From: Arthrobacter sp. MSA 4-2
GTDB lineage: Bacteria; Actinomycetota; Actinomycetes; Actinomycetales; Micrococcaceae
NCBI RefSeq assembly: GCF_016405885.1
Contig: NZ_JAEKGC010000009.1
Location: 114,903-178,902 of the forward strand
Direction: 5' to 3'
Length of the DNA stretch: 64,000 nucleotides
In this document: piece after piece, positions 1 through 7,455 of the stretch
Layout: every line of letters begins with the position of its first letter
Position numbering within the stretch: position 1 is the first letter of the stretch
Notes under the pieces: generated by a model
What the model was told of the DNA's origin: nothing
What the model saw: the letters and a program-made list of their open reading frames with translations, nothing else
Database searches by the model: none
Position numbers and translations under genes: made by a program

Positions 1-1206
1 GCTGACCCCACCCAGGTAGAGCGAGCCCAGCGCCGCGATGTCCATCGCCACATCGACCTCCGAGTCGGCGTCCACCCGCTCCACGCGTCCCCGGCCGCCG
101 GTGACGGTGAGCTGGTAGGTGCCGCCTGCGAGTCCGAGCGCGTCGGCCACCTCGAACACCAGCCGCCCGCTGCTGCGGTACCCCCGGCCCTCAAGGGCCC
201 GAGCGACGTCGAGGAGGCGGACCCACAGGACGTCCTCGACGCCGTTGACCCGGTAGCAGCGGCGGTCCGCAAGGGCCCAGGGCAGCGGATCGTCCACGGC
301 CGCCCCGTCCCAGGTGATCTCCTGGATGAGGTCGAGCGCCCCGAGGTACCGCCAAAGAGCGAGGTAGGACTCCTCGGTCCCGGCGACGAGGTCGAGAATG
401 CTGACGGTGTAGGGCTCCTTGGACCACCCCTCGAACCGGTAGGCCACGTACCCGACCGCGTTGCCTGCGTCGTCGTAGTGAACCGCCGTGCGCACCGCCT
501 TGTCCTCGACCGGCCGCTCCCGGCCCCACTGGCCGGAGACTCGGCGGGCGTAGGAGTACTGGCGCCCGACCGAGCCGCGGGTGCGGGCATGGAAGCGGGC
601 GAAGACCTCCCCGGAGAGCGCGGGGACCTCGGCGGGCTCGGCCAGCTCCGTGCGTCCCGTCGGGGTGCCGAGCACGGCGAAGCGCTCCCGCACGTCCACG
701 GTGACGCTCGAGGTGAAGGTGGCGCAGCCGAAGCCGAACCGCCCGTAGATGGTGGCCTCGGAGGCGGTCAGCACCGCCACGGGCACGCCGGCGGCCGCCG
801 CGTCCTGCAGGTCCTCGGTCATCATCCGGCGCAGCAGGCCGCGCCGCCGGTGGGAGGGCCGCACGGTGACGGAGGTGATGAGGTGGGCCTTGAGCGGCTC
901 CGGCCCTCCGGCGTTGAGGGTGTTGCGCATCGAGGCGTACGTCGCGACCGGCACGGCCCCGTCGACGGACAGCGCGCCGGGTGCGTCATCGTGCACCCCG
1001 ACCAGCACGCGCCCGTCGGCGGTGAAGGCCCTCACGTAGGCCGGGTAGTCCTCGGCGTCGGCGCGGGGCTCGAAGAACCCGACGCCCACGGCGTAGAACC
1101 AGTTGGCGAACCGTCCGCCCGGCGAGGCGTCCTCCTCCGCGGTGACCTGGAACTTCTCAAGGCGCAGTTCGGTGGAGGTGCCCGGCGTCGTCGTCTGTGT
1201 GTTCAC
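1..1206 (-). CDS. Eis-like GNAT N-acetyltransferase (3' end beyond window)
   Basis: The minus-strand frame is open from a GTG at 1206 to the window edge, giving about 402 codons, close to the usual 400-420 residues of Eis-type acetyltransferases, so little is missing. The N-terminal part has the GNAT acetyl-CoA loop as VRPSHRRRGLLRRMM followed by a YGRFGFG motif, both typical of the Eis (enhanced intracellular survival) group. Family members acetylate amines on aminoglycosides, peptides or small molecules using acetyl-CoA in the cytoplasm; the substrate here cannot be told. The C-terminal SCP2-like part would lie at the window edge. The gene sits 55 bases downstream of polA on the same strand and could be co-transcribed with it. 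Confidence 0.82.
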   Translation of the reverse strand, partial: MNTQTTTPGTSTELRLEKFQVTAEEDASPGGRFANWFYAVGVGFFEPRADAEDYPAYVRAFTADGRVLVGVHDDAPGALSVDGAVPVATYASMRNTLNAGGPEPLKAHLITSVTVRPSHRRRGLLRRMMTEDLQDAAAAGVPVAVLTASEATIYGRFGFGCATFTSSVTVDVRERFAVLGTPTGRTELAEPAEVPALSGEVFARFHARTRGSVGRQYSYARRVSGQWGRERPVEDKAVRTAVHYDDAGNAVGYVAYRFEGWSKEPYTVSILDLVAGTEESYLALWRYLGALDLIQEITWDGAAVDDPLPWALADRRCYRVNGVEDVLWVRLLDVARALEGRGYRSSGRLVFEVADALGLAGGTYQLTVTGGRGRVERVDADSEVDVAMDIAALGSLYLGGVS

Positions 1207-1261
1207 GCTCCAAGACCCTAGCCGGATTACGCGCCCTGTACCACAGGCCAGGGAGGATTCG

Positions 1262-4003
1262 TCAGTGCGCCGCCTCGTGCCAGCTCAGCCCGGTTCCGAC
1301 CGAGACGTCCAGTGGCACCGACAGGTCGGCCGCGCCGGCCATCTGCTCGCGGACCAGCGCCTCCACGACGTCCTTCTCCCCCTCGGCGATCTCGAGCACA
1401 AGTTCGTCGTGCACCTGCAGCAGCATGCGCGAGGACAGGCCCTTGGCCTTCAGTGCGCTGTCCACGCCGAGCATCGCCTTCTTGATGATGTCGGCCGCCG
1501 AGCCCTGGATGGGGGCGTTAAGGGCCGCCCGCTCCGACATCTCCCGGAGCTGCCGGTTGTCGCTGGAGAGGTCGGGAAGGTAGCGGCGACGGCCCTCGAT
1601 GGTCGAGGTGTAACCGTCCTTGCGCGCCTGCTCGACGATGCCGCGCAGGTAGTCGCGCACCGCGCCGAACCGCTCGAAGTAATCGCGCATCAGGGTGCGC
1701 GCCTCGTCGACGGAGATGGCCAGCTGCTTGGAGAGCCCGAAGGAACTCAGCCCGTACACCAGGCCGTAGGACATCGCCTTGACCTTGGAGCGCATGGCGC
1801 TGGTGACCTCCTCGGGGGCGACCCCGAAGATGTGCGAACCGACGAACCGGTGAAGGTCCTCCCCCTCGCGGAACGCGGAGATCAGGCCCTCGTCCCCGGA
1901 GAGGTGGGCCATGATGCGCATTTCGATCTGGGAGTAGTCGGCGGTCATCAGCGTCTCGTAGCGGGTGCCGTCGGTGCCCTTCCCGACCACGAACACCTCG
2001 CGGATCCGCCGGCCCTCGTCCGAGCGCACCGGGATGTTCTGCAGGTTCGGGTTGATCGAGGACAGCCGGCCCGTCGCGGCGACCGTCTGGGCGTAGGTGG
2101 TGTGGATGCGCCCGTCCTCGGCGACGGACTTGCGCAGGCCCTCGACGGTCTGCCGGAGCTTGGTGGCGTCGCGGTAGGCCAGGAGCTGCTCGAGGAACGG
2201 GTGGCCGGTCTTGACGATCAGGTCGGTGAGGGCGTCGGCGTCGGTGGAGTATCCGGTCTTGATCTTCTTGGTCTTCGGCAGCCCGAGTTCCTCGAACAGC
2301 ACCGTCTGCAGCTGTTTGGGCGAACCGAGGTTGATCTCCTTGCCGATGATGCGGAACGCCTCGGCCCCGGCGGTGCTGATGGTTTTGGAGAAGTCGTCGA
2401 GGAGCCGGTCGAGGCGTTCGACGGAGACGGCGACGCCGGTGAGCTCCATCTCGGCCAGAACCTCGGACAGGGGCAGCTCCAGCTCACCGAGGAGCTGTTT
2501 GGCGCCCTTTTCGACGAGCTGGCCGGCGAAGTGCTCGCTGAGCTGCAGGGCCGCAAAGGCGCGCATCACTGCGGGACCGGCGACGTCCTTCTCCCCGAGT
2601 TCGAGGGCGAGCTGGCCGGAGGCGTTGCCCGGTGCCGTGCCGAGGGTCAGGCGCAGGTGGTACTGGCTCAGGTCGGCCAGGTCGTAGCTGCGGCGGTCCG
2701 GCTGGATCAGGTAGCCCGAGATGGCCGTGTCGTCCACCTCGCCCGCCAGGTGCAGCCCGCGCGGTGCGAGCAGCTTGTAGGCCTCCTTGAAGTCGTGGAC
2801 CACCTTGGGCGCGTCGAGGTCGGCCAGCCAGTGCGCGAGGACCTGCTCCGCCTCGGCGTCGAGCCCCTCGAGCGGCACGTAGGCGGCCGCGGTGGAGGTG
2901 ACGATGGCGATCCCGGTGACATCGGTGCCCCCGGCGGTGGCCTCGGTGGCGAGGTGGACCGCCGCGAGGGCCTGGTTGGTGGACGTCAGCCACGCGGTCA
3001 GGGGCGCGGCGTCGGTGAGGACGACGTGCGGCGGCGGGGTCATTTCGTCGCCGGTCTCCTCGGCCTCCTCCTCGCCGAACAGGTCGAACAGCCGCTTGCG
3101 CAGGGTGTTGAACTGCAGCGAGTCGAAAAGGTCCTCGACGGCCGAGCGGTCGGGGTGCTGGGAGACCATCGCGTCGAGGTCCACGGGCAGGTCGAGATCG
3201 GTCAGCAGCCGGTTCAGCCGGCGGTTGCGGCGGACGTCGTCGGCGTGGGCCCGGAGCGCGTCTCCGACCTTGCCGCCGATGGAGTCGAGGTTCTCGAGGA
3301 TCCCCTCGAGCCCGCCGTAGAGCTTAATCCACTTGGCGGCCGTCTTGGGTCCGACCCCGGGCACGCCGGGCAGGTTGTCGGCGCTCTCTCCCACGAGGGC
3401 GGCGAGATCGGAGTACTGGTGCGGCGGCACGAAGTACTTCTCCTCGATGGCCTGGGCGTCCATCTGGGGGATGTTGGTGACGCCCTGCTTCGGGTACAGG
3501 ACGGTCACGCGGTCGTTGACCAGCTGGAAGGCGTCGCGGTCCCCGCTGACCACCTGGACGTCCCAGTCCTCGGCCGCTGCCTTGGTGGAGAGCGTGGCCA
3601 GGATGTCGTCGGCCTCGTAGCCGTCCATGGAGATGGTGGGGATGCGCATGGCCTCCATCACCTTGATGATCAGGTCGACCTGCCCATGGAACTCCTCGGG
3701 CGTCCGGGAGCGGCCCGCCTTGTACTCGGTGTATTCCTCGGACCGGAACGTCGGGGTGTCGAGGTCGAATGCGACGGCCACATGGGTGGGCTTCTGGTCC
3801 TTGATGAGGTTGATCAGCATTGCGGTGAACCCGTACACGGCGTTGGTGTGCTGGCCGGTGTCGGTGGAGAAGTTTTCGGGGGGCAGGGCGTAGAACGCCC
3901 GGAACGCCATTGAGTGTCCATCAATGACCAGGAGGCGGTTGCGCTGTCCCGTCGCTGTTCTCGGGGCGGGCAGGGTGGTTCCAGGTTTGGTTGTTTCACT
4001 CAC
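1262..4003 (-). CDS. polA: DNA polymerase I
   Basis: Encodes a 913-residue family A DNA polymerase for Okazaki-fragment processing and repair synthesis. The N-terminal 5'-3' exonuclease domain starts with RLLVIDGHSMAFRAFYALP. The polymerase domain carries motif A (DYSQIEMR), motif B with its Lys and YG (SKVKAMSYGLVYG) and motif C (VHDELVLE near residue 865). The middle proofreading domain looks degenerate, as is usual in actinobacteria. I chose the GTG at 4003 (reading VSETTKPG), which matches the usual start in relatives; an ATG at 4039 would add 12 residues but would overlap the divergent thioesterase start at 4023. Only 19 bases separate the two starts. Confidence 0.95.
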   Translation of the reverse strand: MSETTKPGTTLPAPRTATGQRNRLLVIDGHSMAFRAFYALPPENFSTDTGQHTNAVYGFTAMLINLIKDQKPTHVAVAFDLDTPTFRSEEYTEYKAGRSRTPEEFHGQVDLIIKVMEAMRIPTISMDGYEADDILATLSTKAAAEDWDVQVVSGDRDAFQLVNDRVTVLYPKQGVTNIPQMDAQAIEEKYFVPPHQYSDLAALVGESADNLPGVPGVGPKTAAKWIKLYGGLEGILENLDSIGGKVGDALRAHADDVRRNRRLNRLLTDLDLPVDLDAMVSQHPDRSAVEDLFDSLQFNTLRKRLFDLFGEEEAEETGDEMTPPPHVVLTDAAPLTAWLTSTNQALAAVHLATEATAGGTDVTGIAIVTSTAAAYVPLEGLDAEAEQVLAHWLADLDAPKVVHDFKEAYKLLAPRGLHLAGEVDDTAISGYLIQPDRRSYDLADLSQYHLRLTLGTAPGNASGQLALELGEKDVAGPAVMRAFAALQLSEHFAGQLVEKGAKQLLGELELPLSEVLAEMELTGVAVSVERLDRLLDDFSKTISTAGAEAFRIIGKEINLGSPKQLQTVLFEELGLPKTKKIKTGYSTDADALTDLIVKTGHPFLEQLLAYRDATKLRQTVEGLRKSVAEDGRIHTTYAQTVAATGRLSSINPNLQNIPVRSDEGRRIREVFVVGKGTDGTRYETLMTADYSQIEMRIMAHLSGDEGLISAFREGEDLHRFVGSHIFGVAPEEVTSAMRSKVKAMSYGLVYGLSSFGLSKQLAISVDEARTLMRDYFERFGAVRDYLRGIVEQARKDGYTSTIEGRRRYLPDLSSDNRQLREMSERAALNAPIQGSAADIIKKAMLGVDSALKAKGLSSRMLLQVHDELVLEIAEGEKDVVEALVREQMAGAADLSVPLDVSVGTGLSWHEAAH

Positions 4004-4022
4004 AGGTGCCAGCCTAGTTCCC

Positions 4023-4508
4023 ATGGTCGACAATTTCATTCAGCCGCCCGCGGGCCGCTCCGCAGCCAGCCCGTATGCCGAGGAACTCACCGCCGCGGGG
4101 GTCCCCCCGGAGATGCACGACTGGCTGGGCCGGCACGGGATCGGGCGCCTGACTGTGAAGATGGGCATCACCTTCTCCGAGATGAGCGCCGAACGCATGG
4201 TGGCTTCGATGCCGGTCGCGGGCAACGAGCAGGTGGCCGGGATCCTCCACGGCGGCGCGCACCTGGTGCTGGCCGAGACCCTTGGGTCCTTCGCCGCCGG
4301 AATCCATGCCGGCCCGGGACGGCACGCCCTGGGGATCGAGATCAGCGCCACCCATCACCGCAGCATCGCCGCCGGGACGGTCACGGGGACGGCCACCGCA
4401 ATCCACCTTGGGCGCACGTTGACCACGCACGAAGTGGTAATGACCGACGAGGAGGGCCGGAGGCTCTCCACGGCGCGGATCACCAATCTCATCCGCGACG
4501 CCCGGTAG
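4023..4508 (+). CDS. PaaI-type hotdog-fold thioesterase
   Basis: A 161-residue protein of the PaaI/YbgC hotdog thioesterase family, which hydrolyses acyl-CoA or aroyl-CoA esters in the cytoplasm. The central segment NEQVAGILHGGAHLVLAET matches the conserved G-x-x-HGG region of the hotdog helix, and the C-terminal half has the alternating beta pattern of the fold. The ATG at 4023 is chosen because a longer in-frame reading from 3924 would overlap polA by about 80 bases. It runs divergently from polA with a 19-base gap, so any promoter must lie inside polA. Substrate is unknown. Confidence 0.85.
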   Translation: MVDNFIQPPAGRSAASPYAEELTAAGVPPEMHDWLGRHGIGRLTVKMGITFSEMSAERMVASMPVAGNEQVAGILHGGAHLVLAETLGSFAAGIHAGPGRHALGIEISATHHRSIAAGTVTGTATAIHLGRTLTTHEVVMTDEEGRRLSTARITNLIRDAR

Positions 4509-4637
4509 GGCGCTCACATGGGGAGCCGCGCCCTGCCAGCGCTCTCTGCTGCCGCGGCAGTCCGTTAAAATCTTTCCCTTGCCCCGACCGGCCGTCCTAC
4601 GGTTCAAGCACAGGCAGGTGGTCCAGAACGGAAAGAA

Positions 4638-4841
4638 GTGAGAACGGTGGCAGCCGATGCCTGCAAAAAATACCCGCTCGTCCTCGCCCTCAGCGCGATG
4701 CTCCTCGTAGGCTGTGATGACTCCGGGAACCAGGACGGTGGAGGATCCTCACCGGAGGAGACCCCGCAGTACGACGACAACAACGGCATCGATACCGACC
4801 AGGGCGACGACGCCCGCGGCGAGGACAACGACAACCAATGA
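4638..4841 (+). CDS. Small acidic lipoprotein
   Basis: A 67-residue product starting at GTG 4638 after a purine-rich GGAAAGAAG. It has a hydrophobic signal segment (residues 12-24) ending in the lipobox LLVGC, with the lipidated cysteine at residue 26. The mature part is about 40 residues, almost entirely Asp, Glu, Asn, Gly and Gln, with no predicted fold. Such acidic tails are seen on small surface lipoproteins of unknown role. An alternative GTG start lies three codons downstream. It lies between the thioesterase and a membrane-associated protein on the same strand. Confidence 0.7.
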   Translation: MRTVAADACKKYPLVLALSAMLLVGCDDSGNQDGGGSSPEETPQYDDNNGIDTDQGDDARGEDNDNQ

Positions 4842-4898
4842 CACCCGGCCGGGGCGGGGATCCGCCGTCGGCCCTGCGGACGGGACAGGAGTGCGGAG

Positions 4899-5423
4899 AT
4901 GAAACGGCGCAAAAGGCGGGTACGTAACTCGACCGGGGTGCGGCTGACCCTGATCCTGGGGTCCGCGGTGCAGGGAGCCTGCGCGGGCCTCGTGGGCGCC
5001 GCCGCCATGACCCTCGGCGAGAAGGTCGAACAGGCGCTGACCGGACGGCCGGACTCATATGTGCCGGGACGCACGCTGAGCACACTGCTCGGTCGGCCGG
5101 TGTCGGACCGGGCTCGGCCCGCCGCGGCCAACTCCGCGATGCACTGGGGAACGGGGGCGGCGCTCGGGGCGCTGCGGGGCGTCTGGGCGATGACCGGCAT
5201 CCGCGGAGGGGCCGCCAATGCCACCCACACCGTGGTGCGCCTCGCCTTCGACCAGACCCTGGAGAACGCGACGGGCGCCGGTGCGCCGCCGTCGCTCTGG
5301 CCGGTCGGGGAGAAGACGGTGGACTACCTGCACAAGGCGGTGTATTCCCTCGTCACGGGCGTCGCGGCGGACCGGTGGATCGCCCCGCGGCTGATCTCGC
5401 GGCGGGGTGTCCGCAGCCACTGA
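4899..5423 (+). CDS. Conserved membrane-associated protein of unknown function
   Basis: A 174-residue protein with a strongly basic N-terminus (MKRRKRRVR) followed by a glycine/alanine-rich hydrophobic helix (residues 15-38). Further motifs are MHWGTGAALGALRG and a C-terminal LHKAVYSLVTG segment, giving perhaps three to four amphipathic or membrane helices. I recognise the pattern as recurring in actinobacteria but know no function. The ATG at 4899 follows AGGAG by seven bases. It lies 57 bases after the small lipoprotein gene and is convergent with the receiver gene at 5446. Confidence 0.7.
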   Translation: MKRRKRRVRNSTGVRLTLILGSAVQGACAGLVGAAAMTLGEKVEQALTGRPDSYVPGRTLSTLLGRPVSDRARPAAANSAMHWGTGAALGALRGVWAMTGIRGGAANATHTVVRLAFDQTLENATGAGAPPSLWPVGEKTVDYLHKAVYSLVTGVAADRWIAPRLISRRGVRSH

Positions 5424-5445
5424 GCAGTGCCGGGACGGGTGCCGC

Positions 5446-5841
5446 CTAGGAGGGGATCGGAACGCTGCGCTTGTTCAGCCCGTCCTCGATGCGGCGGCGC
5501 AGTTCGGCGGGGCGGAAGGGCTTGGTGAGGTATTCGTCGGCCCCGGCCTCCGACCCGCGGGCCTCATCGCGTGGGTCGGAGCGGGCGGTGAGCATGACGA
5601 TCAGGGTGGAGGAGAACCGGCGGATCCGCCGTGCCACCTCGAATCCGTCGATGTCGGGCAGGCCGACGTCGAGGGTCACTACCTGCGGGGCGATCTGGCG
5701 CACCATTTCGACACCTGCCTGACCTGCGGGGGCGGTGTGCACGGTGAATCCGAACCCCGTGAGCACTGCGTGCAGGAGGTCGCGGACGTCGTCGTCATCT
5801 TCAATGACCACCGCGGCGCGCGCTGGCTTATCGTCTTGCAT
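5446..5841 (-). CDS. Single-domain response regulator (receiver only)
   Basis: A 131-residue stand-alone receiver domain with no output domain. The acidic pocket is EDDDD (residues 14-18), the phosphoacceptor Asp is in TLDVGLPDIDGFE, the switch Thr is in MLTARSD and the Lys is in YLTKPFRP, so it should be phosphorylatable. CheY-like proteins of this kind act through protein-protein contact or as phosphate sinks. It is the last of five minus-strand genes that begin with the GAF histidine kinase at 9159, which makes that kinase a plausible partner, although no DNA-binding regulator is encoded between them. Confidence 0.88.
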   Translation of the reverse strand: MQDDKPARAAVVIEDDDDVRDLLHAVLTGFGFTVHTAPAGQAGVEMVRQIAPQVVTLDVGLPDIDGFEVARRIRRFSSTLIVMLTARSDPRDEARGSEAGADEYLTKPFRPAELRRRIEDGLNKRSVPIPS

Positions 5842-5854
5842 TCGGCAAGTCTAC

Positions 5855-6112
5855 TCAACGCGGGGCGGCCGGATGGCGGCGCCCGAAGAGGAAGTAGGCG
5901 ATCGGCCCGGCGAAGTTGAGGAAACACGCTGCGGCCCACGCGGCGCGGCGGCCCCGGACCGCGGCCGCAGGCCGCCGGGCGAGGTCGGCGAGCGCGGCGG
6001 CCATCAGGGTCGCCTGCACTGTTCCCAGCACCATCACGGCCCTGCGCTGGTCACGGTCGAGGTCCTTCCACGACTTTTTGCGGGCCGCACGGCCCCGGGC
6101 GCTTCGCCTCAT
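5855..6112 (-). CDS. Small membrane protein with PLDc_N-like segment
   Basis: An 85-residue protein with a very basic N-terminus (RRSARGRAARKKSWKDLDRDQRR) and two hydrophobic segments, residues 27-45 and 56-75. The second ends in GPIAYFLFGRR, the signature of the phospholipase D-nuclease N-terminal (PLDc_N) family of two-helix membrane proteins. The family's function is not well defined. It lies 13 bases upstream of the receiver gene and probably shares its transcript. Confidence 0.72.
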   Translation of the reverse strand: MRRSARGRAARKKSWKDLDRDQRRAVMVLGTVQATLMAAALADLARRPAAAVRGRRAAWAAACFLNFAGPIAYFLFGRRHPAAPR

Positions 6113-6172
6113 TGTGGATCCTTTCGGTCGGTGGCGCAGAGCGCCCGTGGCGCCGGTACCTGCTGGGCAGGG

Positions 6173-7093
6173 CTACGACGAATGCGCCGCCAGGGGCGCC
6201 GTGACCGCGACCAGGCCGATCCGCAGCTGCGGATCGGGACGGTGCGGCACATCGGCGGTGATCCGCAGCTGCCAGCGCACCCGGAACTTCCCGGTATCCA
6301 GTGAAGGCGAGGGCAGGAACCGCGGAGGCGCGACCTCGAACGGGAGCACGACTTCCGCTCCGGCGGAGGGCATCCCCTCAGTCAGGGTGGTCGCGGTAAT
6401 CGTGTTTTCGGTGTGCCGGGGGTGCTTCTGCGGGCGGTCACCGGCCTGGCCCGCGGGCGTGGGCCCATAGGCGACCGATTCAAGCATCACCAGCTCCATC
6501 CGAACCGAACGCAGCGTTCCGTGGTGCGGCGCCACCCGCACCCGCCCGGTGACCGGGGTCCCGTTGGTCAGGACACGCGCGGACAGCTCGACCAGTTCAA
6601 TGGACGCGGTCCACTGGACGGTGGTCTCCGGATCCTGGACGGCATCGGAGCTGCAGCCCGGTGCGGCCGACTGGACGGTAAACATGCCCTCGCCCACGGA
6701 TTCCTGGTCGTTCCGGGCGGACATACGCACCCGAAGAATCCAGGAGATGCTGATCAGCTCTCCCCGCACGGAGGGAAGGTTCAGCGCCGGAACGGTGACG
6801 ACGGCGCGGGTCCGGTAGGTCTCGCCCGCCATCACCCTGCCGGCCGGCGGCAGGGGCTGCTGCGAGATGACGTTCGTGGAGCGGTCCCGGGCGGTGTAGA
6901 TCACGCCGTGGAGGTTGGTGCGGCCGTACCCGTAGTCGATCACCTGGACCACCTCGAGGACCACCTGATCGGCCACCACGTCACGTTCGGCGACGGCTTC
7001 GATGTCGACGGCGAAGCTCTCGCCCTCCACCACAGCACGTTTCGCCGGAAGCGGGCGGATGTCGATGTCCAAGGGGGCTGCTCTGTGCTGCAT
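6173..7093 (-). CDS. Arrestin-like (Spo0M-type) beta-sandwich protein
   Basis: A 306-residue protein without signal peptide or membrane helix, made of repeated short beta strands in two halves (about 1-140 and 155-300). The opening DIDIRPLPAKRAVVEGESFAVDIEA and the pattern of paired strands resemble arrestin-fold proteins such as Spo0M. Arrestin-like proteins are scaffolds or regulators rather than enzymes. It lies 13 bases downstream of the small gene ending at 7107 and belongs to the same minus-strand run as the GAF kinase. The fold assignment is inference from strand pattern; no catalytic motif is visible. Confidence 0.55.
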   Translation of the reverse strand: MQHRAAPLDIDIRPLPAKRAVVEGESFAVDIEAVAERDVVADQVVLEVVQVIDYGYGRTNLHGVIYTARDRSTNVISQQPLPPAGRVMAGETYRTRAVVTVPALNLPSVRGELISISWILRVRMSARNDQESVGEGMFTVQSAAPGCSSDAVQDPETTVQWTASIELVELSARVLTNGTPVTGRVRVAPHHGTLRSVRMELVMLESVAYGPTPAGQAGDRPQKHPRHTENTITATTLTEGMPSAGAEVVLPFEVAPPRFLPSPSLDTGKFRVRWQLRITADVPHRPDPQLRIGLVAVTAPLAAHSS

Positions 7094-7106
7094 CGGCCGG
7101 CCCTCC

Positions 7107-7361
7107 CTACCCCTGAGGGAGCGGCGGATTCAGCGGCGCCGCCAACTGCTGCCCGGCGGCCTCATCGGACTTCCGCGCGATGAAGCGCAGATCCTCGGGC
7201 GTCAGCTCCATCTGGCCGTGCTGGGTGTCGATCTCCGGGTGGCCTGCGGCGCGGCGCACAGCTCCGGCCACCGTCCGCGGAAGCACCCTGCATCCGCGGT
7301 TCGTCGTGATCCATCGGCGCGTGGGCTGGTCCAGCTTGTCCCAGGTTTCCTCAAGGCTCAT
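7107..7361 (-). CDS. Small conserved hypothetical protein
   Basis: An 84-residue soluble protein opening MSLEETWDKLDQPTRRWIT. The ATG at 7361 is preceded by GGAG eight bases upstream; a longer reading from 7496 would have no good ribosome site and would run into the kinase gene. It contains a single cysteine in the segment NRGCRVLPR and a charged helix near LTPEDLRFIARKSDEA. No known domain is recognised. Its position between the GAF kinase and the arrestin-like gene suggests a shared operon and perhaps a stress-related role. Confidence 0.65.
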   Translation of the reverse strand: MSLEETWDKLDQPTRRWITTNRGCRVLPRTVAGAVRRAAGHPEIDTQHGQMELTPEDLRFIARKSDEAAGQQLAAPLNPPLPQG

Positions 7362-7455
7362 TGAATGCTCCGATCCGTTGGAGGTGCTGCGCCGTCGCCA
7401 CAAGTAAAGCTCAACTTCGGGCTCCTGCACAGGGGCTTTCGTCCCACGCCGTTCC

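Noticed and set aside
1103..3913. 936-codon plus-strand ORF opposite polA
   Set aside because: It is the antisense frame of polA. The translation is Gly/Val/Leu/Asp-rich without domain pattern, while the polA frame has all family A motifs.
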